Origin: an uncultured Pseudoalteromonas sp.
Lineage (GTDB): Bacteria > Pseudomonadota > Gammaproteobacteria > Enterobacterales > Alteromonadaceae
NCBI GenBank assembly: GCA_947493455.1
Contig: CANLRB010000005.1
Location: 229,339 to 293,338 of the forward strand
DNA: 64,000 bases
Direction of reading: 5' to 3'
Shown in pieces: positions 36,153-46,513 of this stretch. The notes beneath the pieces were generated by a model. The model searched no databases and was not told the origin of the DNA. It was given only the letters and a program-made list of their open reading frames with translations. Both the position numbers and the translations under genes were made by a program. Numbering within the stretch: position 1 is the stretch's first letter; each line of letters opens with the position of its first letter.

Positions 36153-37379
36153 TTATCTGATGTAATCGAATAGACTTAATTGCGCTAGTCGGCCAAATGT
36201 TGCCTGCGACGCTTGTAATGCGGTTTCCTCTTTTGTTAACTCAGTAACCGCTTCTGCCATATCTAACTCAACTAAATTCGCTTTTGATTCTTTGTGATTA
36301 ATATTTATATCACTGGTTGCATCAAAAATTCGTTGAGTCACGTTCAGTCGTCCACCTACTCCGGCCTGTGTAATTGAAACGCGATTTAGCGCATTGGTAA
36401 AGCCCGTAATACCGTCTGCAAGTTCCTCTTTGTAATCTTGATTGCTGAGGCTCGGATCGTTTAATCCTGCAATTAAGTCCTCTAAGGTGTTTAGCATATT
36501 TTTCTTTTCAGGTGGAGCTAGACTAAAAGCCGCAAATCCAGGTGCTGTTCCTTGTAAACCAATCTCCATGCCCTCAAATCGAATGGCATCACCTGTGTAA
36601 TTTCCTGATGCTAGTGTGTTACCAGCCAAGGTTATAGTGTAAGTATCCGGCGCCCCAGGTGTTAAATTAACTTGTAAGTTATTATTGCCCGGCACGAGTG
36701 CATCATAATTCGCTTTATGAAATGCATCAAAACGTGCCTGCTCTTGTACATAAACATTACCTGATGTCACACCACCCCCTGGTGTCACTGTATTGGCAGC
36801 CACATTTAACCGCGCATCCACATTTTCAAATGCATCATTGCCGTTATCGCTCGAGCGAACAGTTACACCCACTGCTAGCTTCATTTCATGATTGCCTTGG
36901 TCGCCATTATATACATAACGTCCAGTCGACGAGTCAAAGGAATATGTTTGATTGTTGTCTTGATAACCCGAGAAAATAAACTTTCCGTCTTCCGATTTTG
37001 TATTCATCAAATCGTAAAGTGTTGCTTGAATAGATTTCATTTCTTCAGCGATTGTTGCTCGGTCTTGCGCAGTTAATGCGCCATTACCAGCCTGAATTGT
37101 CAGTGTATTTGCACGTTGAAGCGACGCCTTTATATTCTGTAACACACTTTCTTCAGTCTGCAAACGGCTCATCAGATAGCCATTGTTTTTCTGATACTGC
37201 TCGTTAATATTGATTCGCTCAGAAAACAGCAAGGCTTGCGCCGACGCCGCAGGATCATCAGAAGGCGCCAATATGCGTGTTTGGGTCGCCACTTTTTCTT
37301 GCGCTATCGATACCTTTTGCTGATTGTCGAGAATCTTATTAATGTTATTTTGGTAAATAATATTGTTTGATAAACGCAT
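36153..37379 (-). CDS. flgL: Hook-filament junction protein FlgL
   Basis: 408 residues. N-terminus MRLSNNIIYQNNINKILDNQQ and TQTRILAPSDDPAASAQALL; C-terminal helix AVTELTKEETALQASQATFGRL. These are flagellin-like D0/D1 ends with an inserted domain. GAGG site; 5 nt after flgK. Confidence 0.95.
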   Translation of the reverse strand: MRLSNNIIYQNNINKILDNQQKVSIAQEKVATQTRILAPSDDPAASAQALLFSERININEQYQKNNGYLMSRLQTEESVLQNIKASLQRANTLTIQAGNGALTAQDRATIAEEMKSIQATLYDLMNTKSEDGKFIFSGYQDNNQTYSFDSSTGRYVYNGDQGNHEMKLAVGVTVRSSDNGNDAFENVDARLNVAANTVTPGGGVTSGNVYVQEQARFDAFHKANYDALVPGNNNLQVNLTPGAPDTYTITLAGNTLASGNYTGDAIRFEGMEIGLQGTAPGFAAFSLAPPEKKNMLNTLEDLIAGLNDPSLSNQDYKEELADGITGFTNALNRVSITQAGVGGRLNVTQRIFDATSDININHKESKANLVELDMAEAVTELTKEETALQASQATFGRLAQLSLFDYIR

Positions 37380-37384
37380 CTTAA

Positions 37385-39400
37385 TTACCTCGCTGCGCTT
37401 AATAGAGTGTCAAAAACGGTGCCCGCGGTACTAAGCACTTGCGCAGCTGCCGCATAAGATTGTTGATAACGCAGTAAATTGGCAGCCTCTTCATCTAAAT
37501 TAACGCCCGACAACGATTCATACCAAGTATTCGATTGCTCTGCGAGTGCTTCAAATGCGGTTTGACTCGTTTTCGCTTGGGACGTTTTGATACCGACATC
37601 TGTTATAAGATTAGCATATGCTTCGTTCAAACTTGTCAAATTATCGGTTGCGGCTGTCGCTGTAATTTGCGCGCGCACTAATTCTTGGTCTTGTAAATTG
37701 CCAAGTAATAAACCATTTCGGTTATCGTCGAAGCCGCCAGTATTAAAATCAACGGTAAAGTCGTCACCTGTTTCTGGTACACCTTCAATGTCAAAGTCAA
37801 AGCCATATGCTAAAAATGCAGGCGTCACAGCACCGGCTTGAGTGAGCACATTTTCATAGGTTGGAGCAAGTGTAACCGTCGCTGTATTGACGCCATCACT
37901 CACCGTAAATTCATCAGGGTTAGCTGTTTTTGTAATAGTCAGCGGGCCATTAGTGAGAACAGGTGGCGCACCCGAAAAGTTCGACGTAGGGCCTGTATCC
38001 GTTACAATACCTGTCGATATTTTACCACTGCCCCGGTTTGCAATATTCGTCTCGGTGCGAATGGGTGATGCTAAGGCCAAATCTTCAGGGCGTGTAGTCG
38101 CCAAGCGCACATTGGTCGATGCATCAGAGTTCAATTTAAGTTGGTATTGATCATTGACATTGGGAGCCCCTGACAAGTTCAGCTCAAGGCCATATAAAAA
38201 GCCGCCTACAGCGGTATTTGAATCAGCCACCCCCGCAACCACATTGGCGGTAATAGGACTACCAACAACATTGCCATATTGATCGAGCGCCTCGACCGTA
38301 ATTTGATTCGGTGCGGTGTATGTAATTAAAAAGTCCGCAGCCGGTAACTCTTTTCCTTTGCCTGCTTCAACTGTGCCAGTTAGAGCACCGGTGCCCGTAT
38401 TCGCTGTATAATTAAAGGCCCCAGCTGTTGGTAATGTAAATAAATCACCGCCGAGCTCTCCATCGCCATCCATACCAAGTGCATTTTGAGTATTAAACGC
38501 ATCGCCCATGGCCAGTGAAATTTGACCAAGTCGCGTTTGTGATGGCACTAAGACCTCTTCGCGATACGACAGTAGTCCACCTATTTTCCCTTTCAGTTGA
38601 CTTGCACTTAATTCAAGTGGTACTGCAGAACCCGACGTTACATCAAGTCGCAACTCTTTATAATTTGGGTCAGGATCACCCACCATTGAAAATAAGTTAA
38701 ATGCACCTTGCTCCATCACGACGGCCTCTCCTGTGCCGGTAAAAATAAGTTTCTCGCCGTTGGGGCCATCAAGCGTTTCAATATCAATATACTTGGCAAG
38801 CTCGCTAATTGCTTTATCACGCTCATTTAAACTGGTATTGAGCCCACCCCCATTCGCTCCTGCGCTGCCCGCTGCGATTTCTTGGTTGAGGTTGCTTATT
38901 TTTTCAATGATTGCATTTGCTTCATTGGCATAAATTTCGAGCTGATCATTAACAATTGTTTTTTGGTCAAACACGATACCTGATAATCTATCAAGTTGTT
39001 CTATATACCCTTTTGCATCATTAAAAAATAACGTACGTGCAACCGTTGAAGAAGGTTGATTAATGCTTTCTTGCAGCGAATTAAACACCGAGTTAATACT
39101 CGTTGCCAAGCTATTTGACTCTTGTGCGAACAAGCTATCGACGCGAGTTGATTCATCAACAAACTGGTCATAATACGCGAGGTTTGAAATATCACGATTC
39201 ATTTGACGAACTGCAAACTCATCAACTAAGCGAACTGTTTTACCCAGACCAACTTGGGTATCAATTGTCGTTGTATGCTCAGTGCGTTCGCGCACGTAGC
39301 CCTGAGTATTCACATTAGCAATGTTCTTACTGGTTGTTTGCAACAGCTCTGAACTTGCACGTACTCCGGCATTTGCTGTATTTAACAAGTTGAACGACAT
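37385..39400 (-). CDS. flgK: Hook-filament junction protein FlgK
   Basis: 671 residues. N-terminus SFNLLNTANAGVRASSELL with NIANVNTQGYVRERTE, shared by rod/hook proteins; C-terminal LNEAYANLITDVG and the final YQQSYAAAAQVLSTAGTVFD. The large middle (250-570) is the surface-exposed domain with many Gly/Thr. Overlaps flgJ by 1 nt; GGAG before ATG. Confidence 0.95.
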   Translation of the reverse strand: MSFNLLNTANAGVRASSELLQTTSKNIANVNTQGYVRERTEHTTTIDTQVGLGKTVRLVDEFAVRQMNRDISNLAYYDQFVDESTRVDSLFAQESNSLATSINSVFNSLQESINQPSSTVARTLFFNDAKGYIEQLDRLSGIVFDQKTIVNDQLEIYANEANAIIEKISNLNQEIAAGSAGANGGGLNTSLNERDKAISELAKYIDIETLDGPNGEKLIFTGTGEAVVMEQGAFNLFSMVGDPDPNYKELRLDVTSGSAVPLELSASQLKGKIGGLLSYREEVLVPSQTRLGQISLAMGDAFNTQNALGMDGDGELGGDLFTLPTAGAFNYTANTGTGALTGTVEAGKGKELPAADFLITYTAPNQITVEALDQYGNVVGSPITANVVAGVADSNTAVGGFLYGLELNLSGAPNVNDQYQLKLNSDASTNVRLATTRPEDLALASPIRTETNIANRGSGKISTGIVTDTGPTSNFSGAPPVLTNGPLTITKTANPDEFTVSDGVNTATVTLAPTYENVLTQAGAVTPAFLAYGFDFDIEGVPETGDDFTVDFNTGGFDDNRNGLLLGNLQDQELVRAQITATAATDNLTSLNEAYANLITDVGIKTSQAKTSQTAFEALAEQSNTWYESLSGVNLDEEAANLLRYQQSYAAAAQVLSTAGTVFDTLLSAAR

Positions 39401-40368
39401 TATTTAACTCCTTGCGGCAATATTTTTCCTGCCAAATTAGGTATTTCTATTCGATTCAGCACATCTTTTATTTTATTTGCGTAGTTCGGATCAGTGGCAT
39501 AACCAGCCCGCTGTAACTCATCGATAAAGCGTGTTGACTCACCGGTATGCGTCAACGCATTTTCGTAGCGCGGGTTTTGTTGTAAAAAGCCAATAAAGTC
39601 GTCAAAGCTTTTCGCTACATTATCGTAAGCCCGAAATGCCGCATTGCGTTTTACAGCAACGCCATTTTCATACTCGAGGGTCACTTTATTTGCCTTATCC
39701 CCATGCCAGCTGTTATCTGACTTGATATTGAACAGGTTGTTTGAGCTCATGCCATCTGCTTTTTTAATAACGTGCTTACCCCATCCTGTCTCTAGTGCCG
39801 CCTGGGCGACTAATACAGCGGGGTTTAAACCAATTTTTGACGCTGCTTGTTTGGCATAATCCCAAATCGATTCAACAAACTCTTCGGCGGTTTGAGGCGC
39901 CGCGTCTTGTTGCAAGTTTGCTGGTTGTGCACTCATGCGTGCCTGATGTTCATCTGAATTTTTGTTTACTTTCGCAGCCTCAATTTGATTTTTAATTTGT
40001 GCTTCGAAATCAGGACGAATAAAACTAGCAGGAGTGTATTTACCAGGCGTTGGCGCGAGCTGCTCTACGATAATATCGGCCAACCCCAATGCGCCACTTT
40101 GTGATAATTCCATTGATAGTTGCTGATCGTGCATGTCACGATAAAACTTAACGCTACTGGCATTAAATGGGCTTTCTTGATCCTCAAATGCTTCATTTGC
40201 TTTACGCATACTCTTGAACAACATTTGTGTAAATATCGATTCAAACTGTGCTGCGACTTGTTTCAGTGCTTTTTTCTCAGGATCGCCTTCAAGTGCTTGA
40301 GAGCGCAGCGAATCAAGATCGCTGAGATCAAAAAAGCTCTGATTTGACTGTAGACGGTTAGGATCCAT
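39400..40368 (-). CDS. flgJ: Rod cap and peptidoglycan hydrolase FlgJ
   Basis: Two-domain protein: N-terminal rod-cap half (about 1-105, AAQFESIFTQMLFKSMR) and C-terminal glucosaminidase half of the GH73 type (about 160-320, AQAALETGWGKHVIKK with the catalytic Glu, SNNLFNIK, YFRAYD-like FRAYDNVAKSFDDF). It opens a hole in the cell wall for the rod. The in-frame TTG four codons upstream is rejected because MDPNRLQS is preceded by the sigma-54 element at 37 nt. 322 residues. Confidence 0.93.
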   Translation of the reverse strand: MDPNRLQSNQSFFDLSDLDSLRSQALEGDPEKKALKQVAAQFESIFTQMLFKSMRKANEAFEDQESPFNASSVKFYRDMHDQQLSMELSQSGALGLADIIVEQLAPTPGKYTPASFIRPDFEAQIKNQIEAAKVNKNSDEHQARMSAQPANLQQDAAPQTAEEFVESIWDYAKQAASKIGLNPAVLVAQAALETGWGKHVIKKADGMSSNNLFNIKSDNSWHGDKANKVTLEYENGVAVKRNAAFRAYDNVAKSFDDFIGFLQQNPRYENALTHTGESTRFIDELQRAGYATDPNYANKIKDVLNRIEIPNLAGKILPQGVK

Positions 40369-40404
40369 AGCTAAGCTCAATTACCAATACATGCCTATTC
40401 AAAT

Positions 40405-40419
40405 GCAATTATCGCGCCA
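40405..40419 (-). promoter_or_regulatory. Sigma-54 promoter of flgJKL
   Basis: Minus strand TGGCGCGATAATTGC has exact spacing and one mismatch to TGGCAC-N5-TTGC. Distance to the flgJ ATG is 37 nt. Confidence 0.75.
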
Positions 40420-40433
40420 AGCAGGTTGTTAAT

Positions 40434-40460
40434 AATAAAAAACCGCTATTTCAGCGGTTT
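40434..40460 (-). terminator. Terminator after flgI
   Basis: AAACCGCT-ATTTC-AGCGGTTT with a T run on the minus strand. It separates the flgFGHI transcript from flgJKL, which then has its own promoter. Confidence 0.8.
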
Positions 40461-40493
40461 ATCTCATTCAAAAAGCTATTTTAACTAAATGTA

Positions 40494-41588
40494 TTAAATG
40501 ACAATTAATTGACCACTAATCGCGCCAGCTTCTTTTAAAGCTTCTAATATCGCCATTAAATCGCCAGGAGCAGCGCCCACTTCATTGATAGCGCGCACAA
40601 GATCGTCAAGACTTACTCCAGGATCAAATACAAACGCGCGCGTATCATCTCTGGCAACATCAATAATACTTTGTTGAGTGACAACCGTGTCACCACCGGC
40701 AAGGGGGTTAGGTTGACTTACTTCTTGTTCTTCCGCAATCGTAACAGTCAATCCACCATGAGTGATTGCGGCAGACTGCAAACGCACGTTTTTACCTATT
40801 ACTATGGTCCCAGTACGCGAGTTTACAATTATTTTTGCACTGGTATCTGCGGGTTCAAATTCAAGATTTTCAAGCGTTGCCAAATACGCTACGCGCTGCG
40901 ATGGGTCGCGCGGCGCACGCACTTTTACTGATGCGGCATCCATTGCCATTGCGGTATTTGGGCCAACTAAGTCGTTGATGGTATCTGCTAATGTTTTTGC
41001 TGTCGAAAAATCAGGTCGGTTTAAGTTAAAGGTAATGTGATCACCTTTGGTAAACGGCGAGGGAACTTCGCGTTCAACTGTGCCGCCATTTGGTACACGA
41101 CCAACTGTTGGGGTATTAACTAGTACTTTACTGCCATCAAGCCCTTCTGCACCCAATCCACTCACCACTAAACTACCTTGTGCAATCGCATATACATTGC
41201 CATTTACACCTTTAAGAAAGGTCTGTAGTAGCGTACCACCGCGCAAGCTGCCCGCACTGCCGATGGATGATACAGTTACGTCAATGGTTTGTCCTGGCTT
41301 TACAAAAGGCGGCAGTTCAGCGTGCACTGCAACCGCTGCGACATTCTTTATTTTAGGTTTAAGTGAAGCGGGCAAAGTAATACCAAAACTACTTAACATC
41401 GCTTTAAAACTTTGCTCAGTAAAGGCGCTCTTTTCACCCGTTCCTGGCAGACCGACCACAAGACCATAACCGATTAGTTGGTTTGACCGCACGCCTTCGA
41501 CCATAGTGACATCTTTAATACGCTCAGCAAAGGTTGCGTTTGAAAAAAACGTAACCACAATAAGTAAAACAAAAATAAACCGCTTCAT
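40494..41588 (-). CDS. flgI: Flagellar P-ring protein FlgI
   Basis: 364 residues. Sec signal peptide ([21 protein letters not shown]), then [21 protein letters not shown], a family hallmark, and C-terminal [20 protein letters not shown]. Builds the periplasmic P ring. AAGGTGG before ATG; 9 nt after flgH. Confidence 0.96.
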   Translation of the reverse strand: MKRFIFVLLIVVTFFSNATFAERIKDVTMVEGVRSNQLIGYGLVVGLPGTGEKSAFTEQSFKAMLSSFGITLPASLKPKIKNVAAVAVHAELPPFVKPGQTIDVTVSSIGSAGSLRGGTLLQTFLKGVNGNVYAIAQGSLVVSGLGAEGLDGSKVLVNTPTVGRVPNGGTVEREVPSPFTKGDHITFNLNRPDFSTAKTLADTINDLVGPNTAMAMDAASVKVRAPRDPSQRVAYLATLENLEFEPADTSAKIIVNSRTGTIVIGKNVRLQSAAITHGGLTVTIAEEQEVSQPNPLAGGDTVVTQQSIIDVARDDTRAFVFDPGVSLDDLVRAINEVGAAPGDLMAILEALKEAGAISGQLIVI

Positions 41589-41597
41589 ACAACCACC

Positions 41598-42281
41598 TTA
41601 GAACGGGAATAACGCACCCAAAAAGAACTTTGATAACCAACCGGGGCTCTGAGTTTCAGCGAGCTCACCTTTACCCGAATACTGAATACGTGCATTTGCG
41701 ATTCTGGTTGACTCAACTGTGTTGTCTGCCGAAATATCTTTCGCTCGAACAATGCCTTCAAGACGAATAAACTCCTCGCCAGTATTAAGCGTTAACCACT
41801 TTTCGCCACGAATAACTAAGTTACCATTTGGCAGTACCCGCATTACATTAACCGAAATATTGCCGCTTAAACTATTAGATTGATTCGATTTAGCATCACC
41901 ACTGTAGGATGAGTCCGAATTTAACCCAAACTGAATCGATTCCTTACCAATATTAATTACTTGGCCACCTAACCCTGTAATGGGTTGAAGACCAATTGCA
42001 GTTTCTCTGTCAGTCTCAGTTTTTGCAGACTTTGATGCCTGTGTCGATTCTGTTAGCATCACGGTGATAATATCGCCGCTGCGCAATGCTTTTTTATCTG
42101 AATACAGATCATTGGCTAAATAACTATCAAACAAAGAACCAGTAACTAACTGTTCAGTGGCTTCTTCATGCTCTAGTAAAGGAGCATAATAGGGATCGTC
42201 GGGAACGACATCACGATTACCGGTTGAGGTACAAGCGGTTAGGGTTAATACAGATATCGCCATCGCTAATTGTTTAATCAT
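41598..42281 (-). CDS. flgH: Flagellar L-ring lipoprotein FlgH
   Basis: 227 residues with a lipoprotein signal peptide (MIKQLAMAISVLTLTAC, lipidation at C17). L-ring signature SLFDSYLANDLYSDKKALRSGDIITV and the C-terminal TVESTRIANARIQYSGKGEL. AGGAGG site. Forms the outer-membrane L ring. Confidence 0.95.
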   Translation of the reverse strand: MIKQLAMAISVLTLTACTSTGNRDVVPDDPYYAPLLEHEEATEQLVTGSLFDSYLANDLYSDKKALRSGDIITVMLTESTQASKSAKTETDRETAIGLQPITGLGGQVINIGKESIQFGLNSDSSYSGDAKSNQSNSLSGNISVNVMRVLPNGNLVIRGEKWLTLNTGEEFIRLEGIVRAKDISADNTVESTRIANARIQYSGKGELAETQSPGWLSKFFLGALFPF

Positions 42282-42296
42282 GATGCCTCCTAAGCT

Positions 42297-43085
42297 CTAT
42301 AACTGCTGGTTAATATAGCTAAGCATTTCGTCAACCGATGAAATAACTTTCGAGTTCATTTCATAAACCCGTTGTGTTTCAATCAAATTAACAAGCTCTT
42401 CAGTTACATTAACATTGGATGTTTCAAGAGCACCTTGAACAATAACACCAAGGCCATCAACACCTGGATTGCCTTGCACCGGCGCACCGCTCACTGCTGT
42501 TTCGGTATAAAGGTTTTGACCCATTGGCTCAAGGCCTGATGGATTAATAAAGTCGCTAATCGCGAGTTGACCAATAACAACATTATCAGCTTGTCCGCGC
42601 ACGCGTACTGACACTTCTCCATCTTGTGAAATGGTTAGTGACTGTGCATCATTCGGTACATTCATTTCCGGTTGTAACGGATATCCAGCACCTGAGGTAA
42701 CAATGCGGCCTTCTTCATCGGTAGTAAATTGGCCATTACGCTGATAGGCAACACTGCCATCAGGTAATGCAACTTCAAAAAAGCCACCGCCTTGAATCAT
42801 CCAATCCATCGAATTGTCTGTTGTCAGCATATTGCCTTGCGAGAAATTCTTTTGTGTTGCCACAACTTTAGAACCCGCCCCTAGCATCAGACCAGAAGGT
42901 AATTCAGTATCTTGCGACGAACGACCGCCTGGTTGATTAATATTTTGATATAATAAATCTTCAAAAATAGCGCGGCTTTTTTTATAGCCCACGGTACTCG
43001 CATTCGCTAAATTATTCGAGATCACGGAAGTATCGGTTTGTTGTGCGTCGATACCTGTTTTACTAATCCACAATGCCGGATGCAT
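42297..43085 (-). CDS. flgG: Distal rod protein FlgG
   Basis: 262 residues. N-terminal HPALWISKTGIDAQQTDTSV, NNLANASTVGYKKSRAIFED, and C-terminal ALETSNVNVTEELVNLIETQ typical of rod/hook family. It begins with HPALW rather than MIRSLW of the enteric FlgG, as in other polar flagellates. AGGAGG before ATG. Confidence 0.95.
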   Translation of the reverse strand: MHPALWISKTGIDAQQTDTSVISNNLANASTVGYKKSRAIFEDLLYQNINQPGGRSSQDTELPSGLMLGAGSKVVATQKNFSQGNMLTTDNSMDWMIQGGGFFEVALPDGSVAYQRNGQFTTDEEGRIVTSGAGYPLQPEMNVPNDAQSLTISQDGEVSVRVRGQADNVVIGQLAISDFINPSGLEPMGQNLYTETAVSGAPVQGNPGVDGLGVIVQGALETSNVNVTEELVNLIETQRVYEMNSKVISSVDEMLSYINQQL

Positions 43086-43102
43086 AGTTGCCTCCTAATT
43101 AA

Positions 43103-43849
43103 TTAAAATATTCGCATCAGAGAACTTTGACTCTCGTCGATCTTCTCTGCGGTTTTCATCATTTTGACTTGAAGTTCAAATTGGCGTTGGTGCTCTATCA
43201 TGCCGACCATTTCGTGTACTGGATTCACATTTGACATTTCAAGCGCACCACTCATAACAGTAATGGCAGGATCTTCTTCAAGCTCACTGCCGTCTTTGGC
43301 ACGAAATAAGCCATCAAGGCCTTTATCCATTTTTTGTTCGCCCTGCGGGCTCACTAACATAAGACGTTCAATGTCTTCTAAAAAATTAGCGGGTGCCCCT
43401 TGAGGACGAATTTGAATCATGCCATCGGTAGCAATTGATATTTTTTCCAAAGGTACTGGTAAAATAATCGGCCCTGATTCGCCAATAACAGGTAACCCAG
43501 TCCCAGTGAACAGTTGTCCCGTTTCACTCATTTTTAAGTTACCAGCTCGGGTATAGGCCTGCTGTCCGTTTTTATCTTGTACGGCGAGCCATCCTTTTTC
43601 CGAAATCGCGATATCTAAATCTCGCCCTGTAGTAGAAATGGCGCCGCCGCTTAATTTAGATGCAGGTCTTTCTTCGAGCGCAAAGACCCGCGTCGGTAGA
43701 CCTTCGCCAAATGCCTGCATTGAACGAGCTTGCTCTAACTCCGCTTTAAAACCAGTTGTCTTTGCATTGGCTAGGTTATTCGCTTTAACTGAGATACCGA
43801 GCATATTTTGCTTGGCACCCGAAGTTGCAATATAAAGTAGCTTATCCAT
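43103..43849 (-). CDS. flgF: Proximal rod protein FlgF
   Basis: 248 residues. MDKLLYIATSGAKQNMLGISVKANNLANAKTTGFKAEL and the C-terminal SGALEMSNVNPVHEMVGMIEHQ match FlgF. First gene of the flgFGHI unit, with a sigma-54 promoter 38 nt upstream of ATG. Confidence 0.95.
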   Translation of the reverse strand: MDKLLYIATSGAKQNMLGISVKANNLANAKTTGFKAELEQARSMQAFGEGLPTRVFALEERPASKLSGGAISTTGRDLDIAISEKGWLAVQDKNGQQAYTRAGNLKMSETGQLFTGTGLPVIGESGPIILPVPLEKISIATDGMIQIRPQGAPANFLEDIERLMLVSPQGEQKMDKGLDGLFRAKDGSELEEDPAITVMSGALEMSNVNPVHEMVGMIEHQRQFELQVKMMKTAEKIDESQSSLMRIF

Positions 43850-43886
43850 CTCTCACCACATAAAAGAGTTCTTATACTCAATAAAA

Positions 43887-43901
43887 GCAAGAATGATGCC
43901 A
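43887..43901 (-). promoter_or_regulatory. Sigma-54 promoter of flgFGHI
   Basis: Minus strand TGGCATCATTCTTGC, one mismatch to TGGCAC-N5-TTGC. 38 nt from the flgF start. Confidence 0.8.
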
Positions 43902-43926
43902 GTGAAAAGATTATTTTTTGACGGTA

Positions 43927-43955
43927 TAAAAAAAGGCCAAACATATGGCCTTTTT
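43927..43955 (-). terminator. Terminator after flgE
   Basis: AAAGGCCA / TGGCCTTT stem with loop of 6 nt, followed on the minus strand by a run of T. It lies between flgE and the flgF promoter. Confidence 0.85.
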
Positions 43956-43973
43956 ATTAATATTTTTAATAGG

Positions 43974-45293
43974 TTATCGGATCTGCAAAATATTCTGTTG
44001 AAGTGTTGAGTTAACTTCTAATGCTCGCGAATTTGCTTGGAAGTTTCGTTGAGCAGAAATCAAATCAACAAGTTCATTGGTTAAATTCACATTCGATTGT
44101 TCTAATGCACTTGAGTTAATTGTACCGAGTGTACCTGAGCCTGGCTCACCAGCGATAGGCTCGCCCGAAGTGAGACTTTCTTTCCAGCTCGTGTTACCTA
44201 CTTGCGATAAACCTTGTGAGTTAGGAAAACGCACCATGGCAACCTGTCCTAAGAACGATGAATCACCATTACTATATGAGGCGACTATTTTACCAGTGCC
44301 ATCGATATCAATACCCGTTAAGCGCCCTACGGTCGCACCATCTTGTTCGAGTGCTTTCACTTCAAAACGGCTGGCAAACTGCGTCGGCAGTTTATTGGCC
44401 GTGCCAGCTTCATCGCGCCAATTTAAATTAACATCAGTTGGAAACTGAGCGCCGTTACTCAACATACCTGTTAGGTTTGCCGCAGTCAGCGAAACCGGAG
44501 CGAAAGTAGTGCCGGCCGCATTAAGTGGCGATTGCGGTAAACCGCTTGAATCAAATACAAAGGTCGTAATCGGGCCAGTACCCGCTGCGCCTGTTGCATC
44601 AAACTCAGTGCCGTCAAGCGTTGCGTGCACATTCCACGTGTTCGCTGCAGCGTCTTTTACAAAAAAGTACTGCATAATGTGTGGCTCACCGAGGGAGTCA
44701 TACACTGTCGTAGAAGTCGACGAATTATAAGTCGTCGAATCTGCTGGATTGAATGGTGTAATAATTGGTACGCTCGCGCCTGCGTCCAAGTTAAACGAAC
44801 TATACACATTAGCGGTAGCACGCGGCGCACCAGATGCATCTGGTATTTGAATTGGGTTTGCAGTACTTAGACTAACCGATGTGGTGTCACCCGTTGAAAT
44901 ATCGACAGGGAATCCTCGTAAGTAATTACCCTTAGAATCAACCACAAAATTATCTTTATTTAATTTGAAGGCACCTGCACGGGTGTAGTTAAAGTCTTGT
45001 GATGAAATGTCTTCAGACAGCGCAAAATAACCTTCACCAGTAATCGCCAAATCTAACGCGTTATTGGTAAATTTTAATGACCCCTGAGAAAACTGTTGTG
45101 CAACAACGGTTGTTTGTACACCATCACCATTCTTTGTTTTACCTGAGCTAAATACGGATGCCGCATAGACATCAGCAAATTCTGCTCGCGACTCTTTAAA
45201 ACCGGTTGTATTAACGTTAGCGATGTTATTCGCCGTCACATCGAGATCTTTTTGGGCCGCCGCCAAGCCTGTTAAAGCAATATTAAAACTCAT
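43974..45293 (-). CDS. flgE: Flagellar hook protein FlgE
   Basis: 439 residues. N-terminus MSFNIALTGLAAAQKDLDVTANNIANVNTTGFK; C-terminus GTINSSALEQSNVNLTNELVDLISAQRNFQANS. GAGG site. A possible sigma-54 element lies 87 nt upstream, so it may be transcribed both from the flgB operon and on its own. Confidence 0.96.
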   Translation of the reverse strand: MSFNIALTGLAAAQKDLDVTANNIANVNTTGFKESRAEFADVYAASVFSSGKTKNGDGVQTTVVAQQFSQGSLKFTNNALDLAITGEGYFALSEDISSQDFNYTRAGAFKLNKDNFVVDSKGNYLRGFPVDISTGDTTSVSLSTANPIQIPDASGAPRATANVYSSFNLDAGASVPIITPFNPADSTTYNSSTSTTVYDSLGEPHIMQYFFVKDAAANTWNVHATLDGTEFDATGAAGTGPITTFVFDSSGLPQSPLNAAGTTFAPVSLTAANLTGMLSNGAQFPTDVNLNWRDEAGTANKLPTQFASRFEVKALEQDGATVGRLTGIDIDGTGKIVASYSNGDSSFLGQVAMVRFPNSQGLSQVGNTSWKESLTSGEPIAGEPGSGTLGTINSSALEQSNVNLTNELVDLISAQRNFQANSRALEVNSTLQQNILQIR

Positions 45294-45379
45294 AATTCAC
45301 CTCTACGTTGTATGCAAGAACGCCTTGCTACGAGAATCTGTTTGCGACGTTTGCCGCATTTAATTAATAAACAATACAA

Positions 45380-45394
45380 TCAAAAATAGTGCCA
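45380..45394 (-). promoter_or_regulatory. Possible sigma-54 promoter of flgE
   Basis: Minus strand TGGCACTATTTTTGA: perfect -24 box, -12 box TTGA instead of TTGC. 87 nt from flgE start, just below the flgD stop. Confidence 0.4.
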
Positions 45395-45399
45395 ACATG

Positions 45400-46077
45400 T
45401 TAGCCTTGTGCTATTTCTTCCACATCCGCTAAGTTAATCGGTCCAAGCCCCGTATTTAGTACGATACCGTTTGCCCCTTTAATACTGACACTCGCAATGT
45501 TATGAAATGTCGAAGTCGGAAAACTCGTATACTCGTTGCCTACACGCCCTTCGGCTTCGATAATATAATTGCCAGGCGGCATATCATTTCCTGAGTCATC
45601 TTTGCCGTCCCACTCAAACTTCAAGTTGCCGGAACCCGCGCCGCCAATTTCAACCGTATTCACTATTTGACCACTTTGGTCACGGACTCGCAGAATAATA
45701 TCCTGTGCCGCACTATCTAGTTGAATACTACCGGTGGCAATATCCCCTTCTTGTAACTCCAACACATTTGATGGAACTAATGCGTCTTTACCTACTAATG
45801 TCGACGCCTGCAACGCCGAGTTAGACGTCATGTTCGCCGCAAACGATTCAAAATTAGTATTGAGCTGGGTAATACCATCCGCCATCGCAAAACTCGTCAT
45901 TTGCGAGATCATTTGGTCATTATCAGCCGGCTTACTTGGGTCTTGATATGATAATTGTTGCGTCAATAGCGCAAAGAAGTCTTCTTGACTCAATTGGTCA
46001 TTTTTCTCATCGGGCACACCACTTGGTTGCTGCCACTTTAATGAATCCAGATAACCACTATCGATATTATTTGACAT
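45400..46077 (-). CDS. flgD: Hook assembly scaffold FlgD
   Basis: 225 residues. Conserved N-terminal QEDFFALLTQQLSYQDPSKPADNDQMISQM and a C-terminal FlgD Ig-like/Tudor region (EWDGKDDSGNDMPPGNYIIEAEG). Caps the growing hook. AGGGGG before ATG; 12 nt after flgC. Confidence 0.95.
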   Translation of the reverse strand: MSNNIDSGYLDSLKWQQPSGVPDEKNDQLSQEDFFALLTQQLSYQDPSKPADNDQMISQMTSFAMADGITQLNTNFESFAANMTSNSALQASTLVGKDALVPSNVLELQEGDIATGSIQLDSAAQDIILRVRDQSGQIVNTVEIGGAGSGNLKFEWDGKDDSGNDMPPGNYIIEAEGRVGNEYTSFPTSTFHNIASVSIKGANGIVLNTGLGPINLADVEEIAQG

Positions 46078-46089
46078 CAGTTCCCCCTA

Positions 46090-46512
46090 TTACCCTTGAC
46101 CCATACGAATTGTTTTAGACAGCATTTGTTTCGCTGCGTCGGCAACTTGAACATTCGTTTGGTAGTTACGCGATGCTGAAATCATATTGGCCATTTCTTC
46201 AACAACATTGACATTAGGCTTATAAATAAAACCATCCTTGTCGGCCAAAGGATGTTCGGGGTTAAACTCTCGCTTGAGCGGTTTATCACTTTCAACGATA
46301 CCTAACACTTTTACACCGACGGACTCGCCGCGTTGGTGAGTAGTCGCTTTATTCAATTCTGCTGCAAAAACGGGGTGACGTGCGCGATATGTTTCATCGA
46401 TACTCGAACTAACCGAATTCGCATTTGACAGATTACTTGCTGTTGTATTTAAGCGCACCGATTGTGCACTCATGCCCGTACCCGAAATATTAAACACATT
46501 ATACAAACTCAT
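46090..46512 (-). CDS. flgC: Proximal rod protein FlgC
   Basis: 140 residues. MSLYNVFNISGTGMSAQSVRLNTTASNLSNANS and the C-terminal NVNVVEEMANMISASRNYQTNVQ. AGGAGC before ATG; 1 nt from flgB. Confidence 0.96.
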   Translation of the reverse strand: MSLYNVFNISGTGMSAQSVRLNTTASNLSNANSVSSSIDETYRARHPVFAAELNKATTHQRGESVGVKVLGIVESDKPLKREFNPEHPLADKDGFIYKPNVNVVEEMANMISASRNYQTNVQVADAAKQMLSKTIRMGQG

Positions 46513-46513
46513 A